This document shows, in pieces, positions 23,091 through 35,100 of a stretch of 64,000 nucleotides of DNA (positions within the stretch are counted from its first letter, which is position 1; each line of letters begins with the position of its first letter). The DNA lies in assembly GCA_028015205.1 (NCBI GenBank), contig CM051511.1, positions 36,605,204 through 36,669,203 of the forward strand, given 5' to 3'. The stretch comes from Mytilisepta virgata. Taxonomy: Eukaryota; Mollusca; Bivalvia; Mytilida; Mytilidae. The notes beneath the pieces are model-generated. The model searched no databases. It was not told where the DNA came from and saw only the letters and a list, made by a program, of their open reading frames with translations. Made by a program: the position numbers and the translations under genes.

Positions 23091-23439
23091 GATGGTCTCT
23101 TTCAGGTCCGCGTTACTTGGGCGCAGCCATATTTGATGTCCAACGTAACATCAACGGTGACCGAGCTAGGAGATTAGCGATGAGCAGCAAAGAGCAAGAG
23201 ACAAACAGCGATGAGCAAGAGAAGAAAAGCGATGACGAACAGCAACAAGCAGCAGAAGCAGAAGCAGCAGCGAAAACAGTGACAAGTAGCCTCAAAAAAC
23301 TGAAATGAGCACGCGAGTATGGTCATTAGTAGCGATGAACAGCGACGCGCAGCGAAGAGCGGCATGGAGCAAGAGAAGAGAAACGAAATGCATCATAGAG
23401 CAATGAAATGGACCGCCGTTGCTAAGGCGGTTGCTAAGG

Positions 23440-23760
23440 ACACCCCTCCATTGATCTAATGGTGACAGCATCACTTAGAGGTAAGGGGACATAATCCAAT
23501 CCTACCTTTGGTCCACACAGAAAACATCAGCCGTGGGGAAAAGCGCGGGATAAGGGGAGATAATCCAATCACCTCTCTGTACTTCGATTACTCTCGGACA
23601 TTGAAATAACAGTGAGAGTATCAGTCCCTAGAGACTCAATGCGAGACTCTTACCCTATACAAACGGATGAAAGACCCAGAGACGACCGAGAAGCACGGGA
23701 AAAAGGGGAGATAATCTGTCAAGCATAGCACATCCGGGTACCACCATGTGACTTACGTAA
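23440..23760. repeat. Unclassified sequence with repeated GGGGAGATAATCC
   Basis: AAGGGGACATAATCCAATC, AAGGGGAGATAATCCAATC and AAAGGGGAGATAATCTGTC recur within 260 bp. GC is higher than surroundings. No ORF is convincing. Confidence 0.5.
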
Positions 23761-24040
23761 CTTCCGTAAACAAATAATGGGAAATGGCAGGAAATTCCAC
23801 TACTTCCGATTGCGCGTGCTCGCAAAACACTTCCGGGTGCTTCCGAGTTCCGTCAAACATGCGCAGATCACACATCCGGGTCACAGCACTTGACTTACGT
23901 CACTTTCGTAAACAATTCGTGAGAAAATGGCAGAAAAACTATCACTTCCGGTTGTGCACGCGCGCCATCCACTTTCGGGTACTTCCGATTCCGGTGACGT
24001 CACTTCCGCTTCCGGTGACGTCACTTCCGGTTCCACCTCA
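23730..24040. promoter_or_regulatory. Dense cluster of ACTTCCGG (ETS-like) and TGACGTCA (CRE-like) motifs
   Basis: Two diverged ~150-bp units, each with CATCCGGGT, TGACTTACGT, TCGTAAACAA-like and ACTTCCGG blocks, then a 21-bp tandem unit (TTCCGGTGACGTCACTTCCG) repeated twice, with TGACGTCA at 23995 and 24016. About ten CTTCCG cores. It could be promoter-like DNA, or simply the end of the retroelement to its right. Confidence 0.4.
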
Positions 24041-24169
24041 AATTATAACTGAAAAAAGGCCGCATATATACTACTTATATTGCTTCTCAGGAAGGGAAAG
24101 TGAACAATAGGAAAATTGAAGTCATCGCATTTGTCATGTAAGTTTTGTCTTCAAATGTCCCTCGTTGTC

Positions 24170-25215
24170 TATTTCAAGAAACAAATCCAAATATGAAGCG
24201 GACTTCGATCGGTGTATCTGTAGTATCCTTAATTTCTACTTCACTGGGGTAGATGAGATGTAGAAAGTCTTGGAATTTGTCGTTATTTAACCACAAAACG
24301 TCATCTATATAACGAAAAGTGAAATTAAAGGATTGGGCTAGTTTCTTTTTGTTTTCACGTATTAGCCCTTGAATGAAGCCCGCTTCATTTAAGTACAGAA
24401 ACAGATTGGCGAGGAGAGGAGCACATTTGAATGCCGATTGTTTGTTGAAAGATTCGACCGCCAAATTCAACAAATATGTTAACTGTCTATGAGAAAATCT
24501 AACATGTTTTTAATTTCTTCTGCAGAATCAGAGTGATTCTTCACGAAATAAGCCTTTTCTACACCTGAAACTAGAAATTTATACATGCGTGTGCCATTTT
24601 TCTTGAAAAAAACATTGATGAACTAGTTGTTTTCACTTGATAATTTAATAGAGAATGTTGTATGGTAGTGCAGAGTGTAGAAAAGTCGAATGTTTTTATG
24701 CTGTTGCATTTTGATTTTAGATGTTGTAGTAAATTTCAGGAATCCACATCTGATTGACTCGACTGGTTGAATATAATGTTTCACAGTAATTCTGAAGGTC
24801 CTCTTTAATGCATGTCAGTATGCGTATTAAAATCTTTGAAAGAGGTTTTGTAGAAAAATTAGCAATGGACCTTTGTTTAAACGGATTCTTACGTAGTTTA
24901 GGAATTCCATAAAGAGCAGGAAGGTCCATTTCTTCACCCTTTGTAGAAATGCCAAAGGAATGAAGAACGGTCTTGTGCGTGGTTATCACATTGTGTATCA
25001 AGGACTTCCTGGCGTGCTTAATGAGTGTGATCGGTGTATTAGTTGGGTTATCTGCAGTGTTATCTATTCCCAACTAGTTTCTAAGACACTCGATCAAAAT
25101 AATAGTTTTTACAGACAAAAACGACGTTATGGGGGGGGGCTTTGTCCGCTGGGATAATTACATATTTGTCAAAACAAATATTAGTATTCGGATGAATTTT
25201 AAATGATACACTTTA
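24170..25215 (-). pseudogene. Degenerate retroelement reverse transcriptase
   Basis: Minus strand, in order: YVIIPADKA near 25150, LPALYGIPKLRKNPFKQR (24890-24930), CETLYSTSRVNQMW, KTFDFSTL, CAPLLANLFLYL and FRYIDDVLWLNN, the YxDD-type catalytic core near 24310. Frameshifts and stops break the frame. The motifs (IPKLxKNP, RYIDDVL) suggest a Penelope-like or related RT; the subclass is uncertain. Confidence 0.8.
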
Positions 25216-25631
25216 TGGTAAGGTTCACTTGTAAATGGTAGAAGACACATTTTGGAGAAATAATTTCAACAATTTCATTTGTAGCTCGCTTTTTGTTGAA
25301 AAATGTATATCTTCCCCGCACCTCCTTGTTGAGTTGGATGTCCGAAAATTAACTTTAAAAAAGGTACTTAGTTTTGCACTTTTGGGATTTATTCTAATTA
25401 TCTCTTGATAGATTAATCACTTAATTGATACCCAATCATTGCCTCTCGTTGTTTTTTATGGTATGTAATTAATCTGCCCATAAGGGCACATTGAATTGAG
25501 AAATAAACAGCCGAGAAAAAAAAAGATAAAATTCTTGATAATATGCTACACGTGTATATTAAATTCCAAATATATATTGGTACCCTTTTTCCTACGTGTA
25601 TTAATCGTTAGAATATATTTTGTGACTTTAT

Positions 25632-25920
25632 CAGGGGCGGGTCCAGGTGAGGCCGTAATGGCCGTACGCCCTCCCCTCTTAAAAAAAAAAAAACTATCGT
25701 AATTTGTTTCTATTGTATTTAATATGACAATTTATCATATTCATTAATTAAACACATATAAAATATACATGCTCCAAGTCAGGAACCGTTACATTAGTGC
25801 ATTTCACAATTATTTTATGTTTTTTAGCAAAAAAAAAGGGCAAAAAAAATTTTCGCCTCGATCCGCTCAGCCAAAGTTTTATTTTACGCCCCCCTTTCAA
25901 ATATCCTGGAAACGCCCCTG
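25632..25920. mobile_element. CAGGGGCG-ended non-autonomous DNA transposon, second copy
   Basis: CAGGGGCGGGTCCAGG to CCTGGAAACGCCCCTG with flanking TTTAT on both sides (5-bp duplication). About 165 bp shorter internally than the 759-1212 copy. Confidence 0.88.
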
Positions 25921-26243
25921 TTTATTTCCGACATATTATTCTAAAAAATCATATCTATGACTTTTTCCTGTGACCCTTTTCTTTTCCATATTAAAATACA
26001 AAAATATGTATGATTCCACTATAATATCTTATCTTATACAACGCTTTTCATTTTCATACGAAGATTTTGTGAGATTTAAAACTTCTCAGCGAATTAAGTC
26101 AACATTTGTGCAATAGTTGTTTTGATATTTTTTTTTATTAGTTTATTATTATTATATGTGTGATATATAATATTAGCCACCCATCTCTTTACCTCTTCTA
26201 TATGTCTGTTTTGTAAAATTTTCTTGTGTTGCAGCGATGGGCC

Positions 26244-26540
26244 CTTTAATTTGAAATGCATGTTATATTTATCATTTTGATACTGGTTAATGAAATCAGT
26301 TAAGCATGTTTCAGGTGTATATATTGGCTTGTCATTATAATCATTTTGACACGCCTACTTATCTGTTGAATATGCATGTATTTAGAGAGTTAAGAGGAAA
26401 CGCGTGTAGCTTTGGAGTGAAGATTTGGTATTGAATTTATAATGATATAGTTTTAAAAATATAGAATTAGTTTTTATTTTATTTTTTTTATATTAATTAT
26501 TACCTCTAGCCAAGCGAGTGGGAAATACGAATATAAAATG
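26244..26540. repeat. Dispersed repeat, empty-site copy
   Basis: Homologous to 21745-22126 but lacking the ~100-bp LINE-tail insertion (GAGGAAACGCG runs straight into TGTAGCTTTGG). Confidence 0.85.
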
Positions 26541-26559
26541 CATATATTCATGCAGCAAA

Positions 26560-26705
26560 TATTGAACTATTAATTTAAAATATTTCATAATCAAAAATAT
26601 ATTGTATGATTCTGTATTGTTTATTATGTATTGTTTTAGTAACAATCCTACTGTTTTGGATTTTATACTAATAAAATTTCTGATTCTGATTCTGATTCTG
26701 ATTCT
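26560..26705 (+). mobile_element. LINE 3' tail ending in a TGATTC microsatellite
   Basis: GTTTTGGATTTTATACTAAT then AATAAAATTTC followed by four to five CTGATT units. A polyadenylation-like signal plus a hexamer tail is typical of certain LINE clades. Confidence 0.65.
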
Positions 26706-27164
26706 ATATTCGAGCTTTTATAAATCCGTGGAAGATAAGTTTTTATAAATCAGTAGAAGATAAAGTAATGAGCATCAGTTTAAAATAATTGAATAATTGA
26801 CTACAAAAATAAAGGAACACATAAAAAACAATCTTTGTTTGAATGGGCCGAAATAGTTTAGGCCGAAACAATCGCAAATCCATATATTCAAGGGCCGAGT
26901 CGACCAATACATTGATCTTTTGTTTGAAGGTTTGAATATCGCACATACAGAAAACCGCACTTCCGGTGAAACAATTGCTGTCGATTTCCACATTTTTCTC
27001 CTTTTTAAAATTTTGAACGTTAGATCTTTAAATGTAAGTACATGAATAATATATATTTTGAATTCATAACAACCCAGGACCATAACGGCTCGGTCTTTGT
27101 TAATTTTAAGCAGGTAATTTTGTGTTTTGTAATTTATTCAGAGCCAAATAATCGCTTTTACATT

Positions 27165-27570
27165 AATATGGAGTAGGCTTTAGCCTAAAATCGGGCGAAG
27201 CCCATATCATATTTTTTAGTCCGTCGTCATGTAAACACGGCCATATTGGAAGCCGTTGTTATGGTGTCATATCTGTAGGTCATTGAAGAAATTTTCGAAT
27301 AAAGTTCCCAATGCGCACAAAAACTCGAAAAAAAGTCGGTGGAAAATTATATCGTATAGAAATTATGTTTTGGCTATCGCCAAAACATAATTTCCTTTAA
27401 GTTTGTGCAAGTGCGAAAATATTTTAACCGGAAGTCGCGCTGTATTTTTGAGGGTTTCTGGGATATATTTACAAATGCTACTTCCGGTTTGAAACTACAG
27501 TCTACTTGATAATCTGGATTTGAGACCCATATTCTACACTTAGTCGGGCTTCGCCCGATATAAACGTGTG
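27165..27570. mobile_element. Inverted-repeat element with ATCGGGCGAAGCCC ends
   Basis: ATCGGGCGAAGCCCATAT at about 27190 and its inverse GTCGGGCTTCGCCCGATAT at 27542 define about 370 bp. It contains AACCGGAAGTCGCG and ACTTCCGGTTT. Possibly non-autonomous; no coding capacity. Confidence 0.6.
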
Positions 27571-27709
27571 AATATTTTAAATACGCACCGAATGATACTA
27601 TATAGATCTGCACATATTCATTAAACTGTTCTAAGAACCTGTTTTTGATGTTCCTATTGAAGGAAGAATATAAGAAGCTCTTTTATGTTATTTTATGTCC
27701 TGTGTTCGG

Positions 27710-27832
27710 CCTCATTTACTTTAGGGAACCCGCCCCATATCGGGGTATTTTATACTAATCCTTAACATAACCCTGACCCTAACCCTAAACTCTGAGATAA
27801 CCTGAAGTAAATGAAGGCCTGAGGTTCTGTCA
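27710..27832. mobile_element. Short inverted-repeat element with telomere-like core, copy 2
   Basis: The ends GGCCTCATTTACTTTAGG and CCTGAAGTAAATGAAGGCC are inverse. The core is ACCCTGACCCTAACCCTAAA. Confidence 0.75.
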
Positions 27833-27834
27833 AT

Positions 27835-28190
27835 TAGATTTCATGTCCTTCTGGAATTGACACCTCACCAGACTTGACACTTCACGGGCAATGTGATGGG
27901 TGCTGTTAATGGAACAGGACATGCTTACCCTTCTGGAGCACCTGATGTCCATGATGTAACTCCAGGTTTTTAGTGGGAGTCACATTGCCAGTGCTTTAGT
28001 TTCTGTTCTGTCTTGTTCTAGTTTTGTTTAGTTTATTATACGTTTTTTAAATCTTTTAGTTGGGTTGTTGTGTTCCTTTCTCCTGACTTTGTATTTTCTT
28101 TGGACTCCAAATTTTTGGACTTTTACCACTGTTTTGTCGCTTTGGTATTGTTTTGCCGATATTTACATTAACATGAAAAACTCATCATTC
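27835..28190 (+). mobile_element. 3' UTR-type fragment of the RT retroelement family
   Basis: GGACATGCTTACCCTTCTGG, AGCACCTGATGTCC and TTTGTCGCTTTGGTATTG resemble the untranslated tails at 21300-21560 and 35880-36090; also a piece at 38028-38090. Confidence 0.6.
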
Positions 28191-28251
28191 ATTTTACAGA
28201 TTTAGGTTTCTGCTTATGATGTCAGTGAACCTGTAAGTGTATCCTGGCATT

Positions 28252-28586
28252 AGGTCCCACCAAAGTGATTTTTAGTTCTTTGGATTTCGCCACTCCGATT
28301 TTCGCACTTTGTAAATGTTGAGAAAAATTTTTTGCTGCTTTATTTTGCAAAAAAGCTGAAAATTCACCCCAAATTTTTCTTTTTTCAAGAAATTAAAAAT
28401 AAAAAGTGTTTGCTCCTAAAATTTGATTAAAAAAATTTTTTTTTCTTTTTTTGCAATATTTTAGTTTAAAAAAATCTTTGCCGACACAAATTTGATCTTG
28501 AGGTTAAAAAAATTTAAGTTTGCTCACCCGCATCTATTTTTGGTATAAAAATTCCAAAAAACTCAAAATCAATTTGGTGTGGCTTT
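28252..28586. mobile_element. Family B inverted-repeat element
   Basis: AGGTCCCACCAAAGTGATTT..AAATCAATTTGGTGTGGC, about 335 bp, inverted ends; the same internal order as at 52236-52584. Confidence 0.8.
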
Positions 28587-29017
28587 ATCTAAATTCATCA
28601 AGCACCAAACTGATCATTTAAAGTGTGAATAACCATCAAACAGTATGTATGTGTTTAATTACAAACTCCAATTCAAGGAGAGTATAAGGAGACATCTTTC
28701 ATTTAATTTTTTTGTAATCCCATACATTGTTTAAAAACTTGAATCTTAACCTTAGCTGTACAGTCATGCTGAATAAATTTGAAATCAGTATATTAATAAC
28801 ATTATTTTCCAGTGAATCCTTTTGATTTAAAAAAAAATATTTAACATGTTTATAATACCACTTTTCCAATTGACCATTTATTACTTCCCCTGATTTCATA
28901 CTATAAATGTAATTTGAATAGCATATTTTTTTGATTGTGTCTTTATGTAAATGTAAAGGTATAGATATTCAGTACAATCAGACAGAATTGATTTATAATC
29001 TTTTATTGTAGCAAATT

Positions 29018-29190
29018 ATGACAGATGTTAGTGGTAGTAGTCCATTTGAACAGGGAGAAATAGAGTCCACACCTGAAGGTGGGCAAGCAATGGAAGAAGA
29101 TGAGGATAGTGACATCTCCATATCTGTACATTCTAAAGAGGCTATTGATGAAGAAGAACAGACAGAAGATAAAAAAGAAGATACAAGCAG
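29018..29190 (+). CDS. CDK11: CDK11 coding exon 1
   Basis: Residues 1-58, starting [18 protein letters not shown]; acidic. The exon itself begins at 29012 after TTGTAG, giving 6 nt of 5' UTR. The donor GCAG|GTCAGG is non-optimal, but the phase (2) matches exon 2. The sequence is unlike the human N-terminus; the following exon is clearly homologous. Confidence 0.85.
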
Positions 29191-32100
29191 GTCAGGATGA
29201 CATTTTTTAGGGACAAATAAAAAAAATACTAATTTTCATTAGTCTTTGGGTTTTCTTGACCAGTTTTCAACAAGCAATTTTTAAAGTCAACATGTCCTAC
29301 ATAACATTAATGAACAGTTTTGAAATTTTTTAAAAACATGCACATTTACTGACCCTTAGCTTTTAGATCATTTTATTGGAAACCCAGGAATATTAAATTG
29401 TAAAATGACTGAACAATGAATTATCTACAATATATATTTGTCAGTGTATGTGTGTATTTTATATAAGATTCTGTGTTCTAAGATTTTAAAATATTAATTA
29501 CTGTAAGGAATATTTGTAATGTTCTTTGACTTCACTTGTAGGAAAATGTTATACTATTGAATTACATGTATGTATAAAAAGGGGGTCTTCTTTCAATTTT
29601 ACTTTCTATGCAGTATATATATGTATATGTTAATTGGGCATAAAAAAGAAACAGATTTTTTTAGGGCGATCATTTTTCTTTATTATACAATGTACGTACA
29701 CATGTAATAAAATGGCTTCCAGTTCAGCATTTCTGTATTCGTTCATGGTTGCAAAATCATCCTTGAGAAAAAGAAATAATGACTTTTTTCCATGATGGAA
29801 GAGAAACAGTCCCACATGTAAAGAAATATGTAAATGGAAGAGCATCTTCTCGTACATTTTTGTCGAGCCTGTGAATTTTGTCATAGAAGCGAGACATAGT
29901 GATCCTACATTCTGTCGTCGGTGTCGGCTAAGTCAAAATTTACATTCTCTCTGTGGTTAAAGTTTTTTAAATATTAATAACTTTCTAAAACCATCCTGGA
30001 TTTTTACCAAACTTGGACAGAAGTTTGTTCATGATCAAAAGATAGTATCCAGAGGAAAATTTTGTAATAATTTTTTCCATATTTCCGTATTTTACTTATA
30101 AATGGACTTAGTTTTTCTCCCAGTTAACATTACATACAGTTTTCCGTATTTTATTTTTTTAACCTAAAGATTAAATTTGTGTCAGCAAGGTTTTAAAAAA
30201 TTAATTACTTTCTTAAACCATACTGGATTTTTACCAAACTTGGACAGAAGCTTGTTCATGATCAAAGATAGTATCTAGTGGAAAATTTTGTAATACATGT
30301 AATATTTTTCCCATTTTTCTGTATTTTACTTATAAATGGACTTAGTTTTTCTCCCAATTAACATTACATACATGTACAATCTGCAGTTAAAGTTTTTAAA
30401 ACATTAATTACTTTCTTAAACCATCATGGATTTTTACCAAACTTTTGACAGAAGCTTCTTCATGATAGAAAAATAACAAGTGGAGAAAAATTTTGTACCG
30501 GTTACATTCATATGTTACACTGAAAACATATACAACAGCGAAAGCAGGCTAGACCTGGTTTCTGCAATGTTCTGTGGAATCCTTTCAAATCTTTGTTTGT
30601 TTTACAGGGAAGATCCTGGAGAAGACAGTGATGCTCTAGACATCAAACCCCCACAGATACATGCAGGAAGAAAAGAGAAAAGCCATAAACACAAACGCAA
30701 AGATGATCACAAAAAAGACAAGAGTAAACATGATTCAGATCGGGATAGAAGAAGAGTTAAGGAAAAAGACAATAAAACCACATCTAGTGAGTATGAATTT
30801 ATGAGTTCCATGGTCAATAATGAATTAAGTCCTCTAATTTTAGGTTTTGCTCATGAAGGTTTTGACTGTATTTATAATTCCTGTAAACAAAGTTTGAGGA
30901 GATGCATTGGAATCATCCTGTCCATCAGTCCATGATTCATATATACACAACACCTCCCTGTATTCTTGATGGAATCTTGAGGTGTATGATGAAAAATAAT
31001 GGTCCAATATTTTGAAGGGGAGATAATTTTACATTAGATTTCAACCACCAATAGAGATATATTGAGTTGGGTATCATTTTGTAAGCTCACAATACCTTTA
31101 ATTGTACAATGAATTATATTCTTGTAAGCCTTTTTATATTAATAATGATACTAAAATAAAAAAATATTCGTAACTTTTCTTTCTGAAAGAAAAAAATTCA
31201 GTTAATGAACTATAATTGTTCATAATCTTCTCTAACCTAGGTTCTTGCATGATCAAAAGCATATTTTTACAGACCTATTTACCACTACGATCTTAGCATA
31301 CCTAGTTTCTACTAATTTTTGCCCTCAAATTATGCTTTATGCCATTGTTTGTCATTTCTACATTTACAAAGATTTTACAGTTAAAAAAATCCGCAGTATT
31401 TAATTTTGTGTTTATAGGAAGTTTTTCGAATGTAAAACTGTGTTTTTGTTTTTTATGTGCTTACAAACGGTCTGGTGAAATCATATGTCAGCGTGCCGAA
31501 ACAAAACCTGTCAGAAAATGATGACGAGAAAGGGACAAGAAGAAATCTTGTCAGCAGTTTATGCAAGAATAGTTGGAGATTTGGAGGAGTCTCGAACCTT
31601 CACAGAAGGGAGACCACTATGTTCTTTGTCTGATACAAATTTCAGGCAGCTGAGGTCGCCTCGATGAAACTACTCTTAAGTATTGAAAACTACAATTTCT
31701 AAATATATAAACTACACTACTAGCTTAAAGGGGGTAAACAGGTCTGTTTTTAACTTGAACATGGATTTATCTGACCAAAAAAAACATTCAGTTATTAAAA
31801 TATCTTTCTTACATTCTTTTAGGACTTTCTTCAAAAATTTCATCGGAAAGTTCCCGATCACATCCAAGAGATAAAAGGGAAAAAAGAGATACATACCAAG
31901 ACAAACTAAAGGAAAGAGAAAGAAGATTCAGAGAAAAACAGATGGAAGAAGAGAAAAGACAAAGATCATTGAAGGAAAGGTATGAAAATATTTGATTTAA
32001 GAGATGACTGTATTGTATTTTAATATTTCTCGACATTTATTTTAGATTTGATGGTTTCAAATGAGGAACCAGAGTGAGTTATCTTTTCCTAACCAATGTA

Positions 32101-35100
32101 GGTAAGGGAGATAATTAAATGCTCTCCCTTTTGTCCTGAGGTTAAAAGGGAGACAAATTTATTATCTCCCTTACCTACATTAGTTAGGAAAATTTAACTC
32201 ACTCTGGTTTCTTATTGATTTAACTGTCCATGTGTTAGCGGAATCAGTTAACTGATATTTGCAACCACCAAATCAAAATTTGATTATGGATGTAATGCTT
32301 TGCACATGCCATCATTTCAGAGGGCATCGGTTGTAGAATTGATGGATTTAAAATTTTCAGTGTCATCCAGTCGATTTTTCAACCAACCTTGCGCTAGAAT
32401 TTATTATTTCAAATAGAAAATATTATTCTGAATATTAAAATAAACTCAGATGTTAAAGGGCAAATGGTATGATTTGGCCCCTTGATCAAAATCAAAAAGT
32501 AATGAAAGATTTACTCTCAGCTATCATTAAGTACACATACTCTTAAAATGTTGCATTTTAAGGGACATGTTTTTTTTTCAACAAGAAATTTCTGTAATAG
32601 CGGCAATATGCAGTCAAAGATGGTTAATTGTGAAGAAATCAATGAAAAACACCAAATTTCACTCTTTTTTAATTAAATTTTGATATGAGCAACAGCCTTG
32701 CTCAAAAAGGAATTTACTGAAATGTGTCTTTATGTAAGACAAACATTATTTTAAAAAATCTTTTTGGGCAAGGCTGTTGCTCATAGTTGTTTTGACCAAA
32801 ATCTACTGTGAAAACATTCAATTTTCTTTAAATAATTGATTTAGCAGACATTTGTGATGTCGCTGTTGCATTATGGGAAGGAATTTGATAGCATGGTTGA
32901 TAGATTGTGAAAGGTTAATCATTATATGATAAAAATGCTACAAATTTGAATCTGAAATCTTAATTTTACTTTTTCATGTCAGATGGGGCCAAATGATGGC
33001 TGAAACCATACTTTCTTATTTACCATGCACATTTCTTCACTAGGCATGCTCATGAATAAAAGTTTGGAAAGCCAAAGAGTCCGAGAAATATTGTGAACCA
33101 AAAAACCTGCCAAAAACCCCAAAAATACTAGTAATTAGGTAACCAGTAGTATGCTGGAGGCAGTTGAAACCATACTTTAAACTAATTTTGAAAATTTATC
33201 AGCTGATAATTTTCCACACATATATTTAAAAATTGTGTCATTGAAAGGTCTAATGATGGTTGTATAGAGCATGGCATCAATAATTCGTCAATTTCATGCT
33301 CTATGCTGATTTTAACACTGATAGGCATTATATTTGAGCAATAGCTAGATGTAAAATATTAACAAATATAATGCCTTCCCATGATAAAATAAGCATAGAG
33401 CATAGCATCAATGAATTATTTCTATTTTAATAGGACAATGTGCATCATTTCTATAATCGATGTAAACCCTGTAAGTCGTCATATATGGGCAGCGATGTTG
33501 ATTTTAACAAAGCAAGAACTTGCACAGAAAAACCTTAAATGTTTTAAAATAAAATCCAAAATTTATATTTTTTTTTGAGATTTTAAAGCAAATGCCATGG
33601 TTCAGGATCTTGCACAACATATGATTTTCCATTTTTAACTGTCAATCTGGTGTCATTTGAATGTATTACGTTATACCTTGGGTTGTGACGTCACACTTTT
33701 GACTGTGAAGCCATTTCAAGTCACGGTTATAATTGTTGTATTTTGAGCTTAGCTTTGTTTGCAAAGTAAAAAATTTAAGATCTATTCGGTTAAGTCAATA
33801 AGTGGATGGATTTAACTTTGAAAATTTATTTCATCAATAAAAAACCACATTTTGGCACCTTATAGGTATTTCATATGTGATACACTCTTCAAGTCAACAA
33901 TGCATTGTGCTCATCAATAATAATTGTTCTATTTAAACAGTGTGTTTCTATAGCAAAATCAGCATGTCATATTAGAATTAATTATCACTTCTTTACAACC
34001 ATTTTCTATTTTTTTTATCTTATGAATTACTCCAAGTGATATGTTTAAACATTTAAACAGCAATTTTTTTCAAGGGAAAGATTGGAAAAAATAGAAAGAG
34101 GAAGGGAAAGAGATAAGAGATTGAGAGATGAAAGAGAAAGAAGGAAGAAAAGAGAAGAAGAAAAAAATAAAGTTGCACAACTTAGAATTGAAGGTTTGTA
34201 TAATAACTTTATTGACAAATCAATGACCCACTAAGGGCATGTAATACATGTACAATAAACATTTATGATTAATTTTACATAAACAACATATACAATGTAA
34301 TACTGACAATATAACACAATACCACAATTATATTGTTCTTTCTCCTATTCTTGAGGTGTTTAATCGGTGGGATAAAAATACATAATATTTTTAACCACTT
34401 CCGGGTGATTAAATTTCTACATGGGAATTACCGCCGTTATTTTCTACAGTTATTGGAACGATAAACTAGAGAAGTCCGGAAATGACGTCTATGTAAACAA
34501 ACTACATAGCAACATCATTATCTTGAGGTTTTTGTCGAAAAATCATAGGAGAAACAGATTCTCCTTCAATTTACTCGCGAGTTATGGAATTTCTCAAACC
34601 TCAATTGTTAAATTTTCGATTTTCAACACGCGAGCCTTTAGCGAGTGTGTTAAAAGCTAAAATTTAACTATTGAGGATAGAGAAATTCCATAACATTTGT
34701 TTTTGTTATCGTTTACGCTCGACCGGATATCTCTTGACGATTTGTTTAGTGCGAGGTCGCGACCTTGAGGACGGCCAATAAAATTCCGTTTCCGCACGAG
34801 ACTTTTTAATTGCTCTAGAGCATTAAATTATTTTTATTCAAAAATCTGACGGGGTTAAATTGATCAACATGACAAGATCTACCTACCCTGAAATTTTTAA
34901 GGAAATCCCAAAACCCATTTAGGAGTTATTGCCCTTTTTTTGTCAAATTTTCAAAATTTTAACATTTTTCGTCATTTATCTCCAAAACTATTTGAGATAG
35001 AAGTGAAATGTAAATTTGAAAAATGTTTGCTTTGTTGAGATCTACCTACTCTGAAATTTTAAAGGAAATCCCAAAACCCATTTAGGAGTTGTAGCCCTTT

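Noticed and set aside
22907..23308. 133-codon plus-strand frame ending in a Gln/Glu/Ala-rich tail
   Set aside because: Starts across a T/G homopolymer and ends in simple GAGCAA/CAGCAG sequence; no domain. The region might include a non-coding exon but this cannot be shown.
26743..27083. Overlapping 82- and 102-codon minus-strand frames
   Set aside because: They overlap each other in different frames, show no domain and lie in AT-rich intergenic DNA.
31485..31667. 60-codon frame in CDK11 intron 2
   Set aside because: No recognisable domain, no fitting phases with exons 2 and 3.
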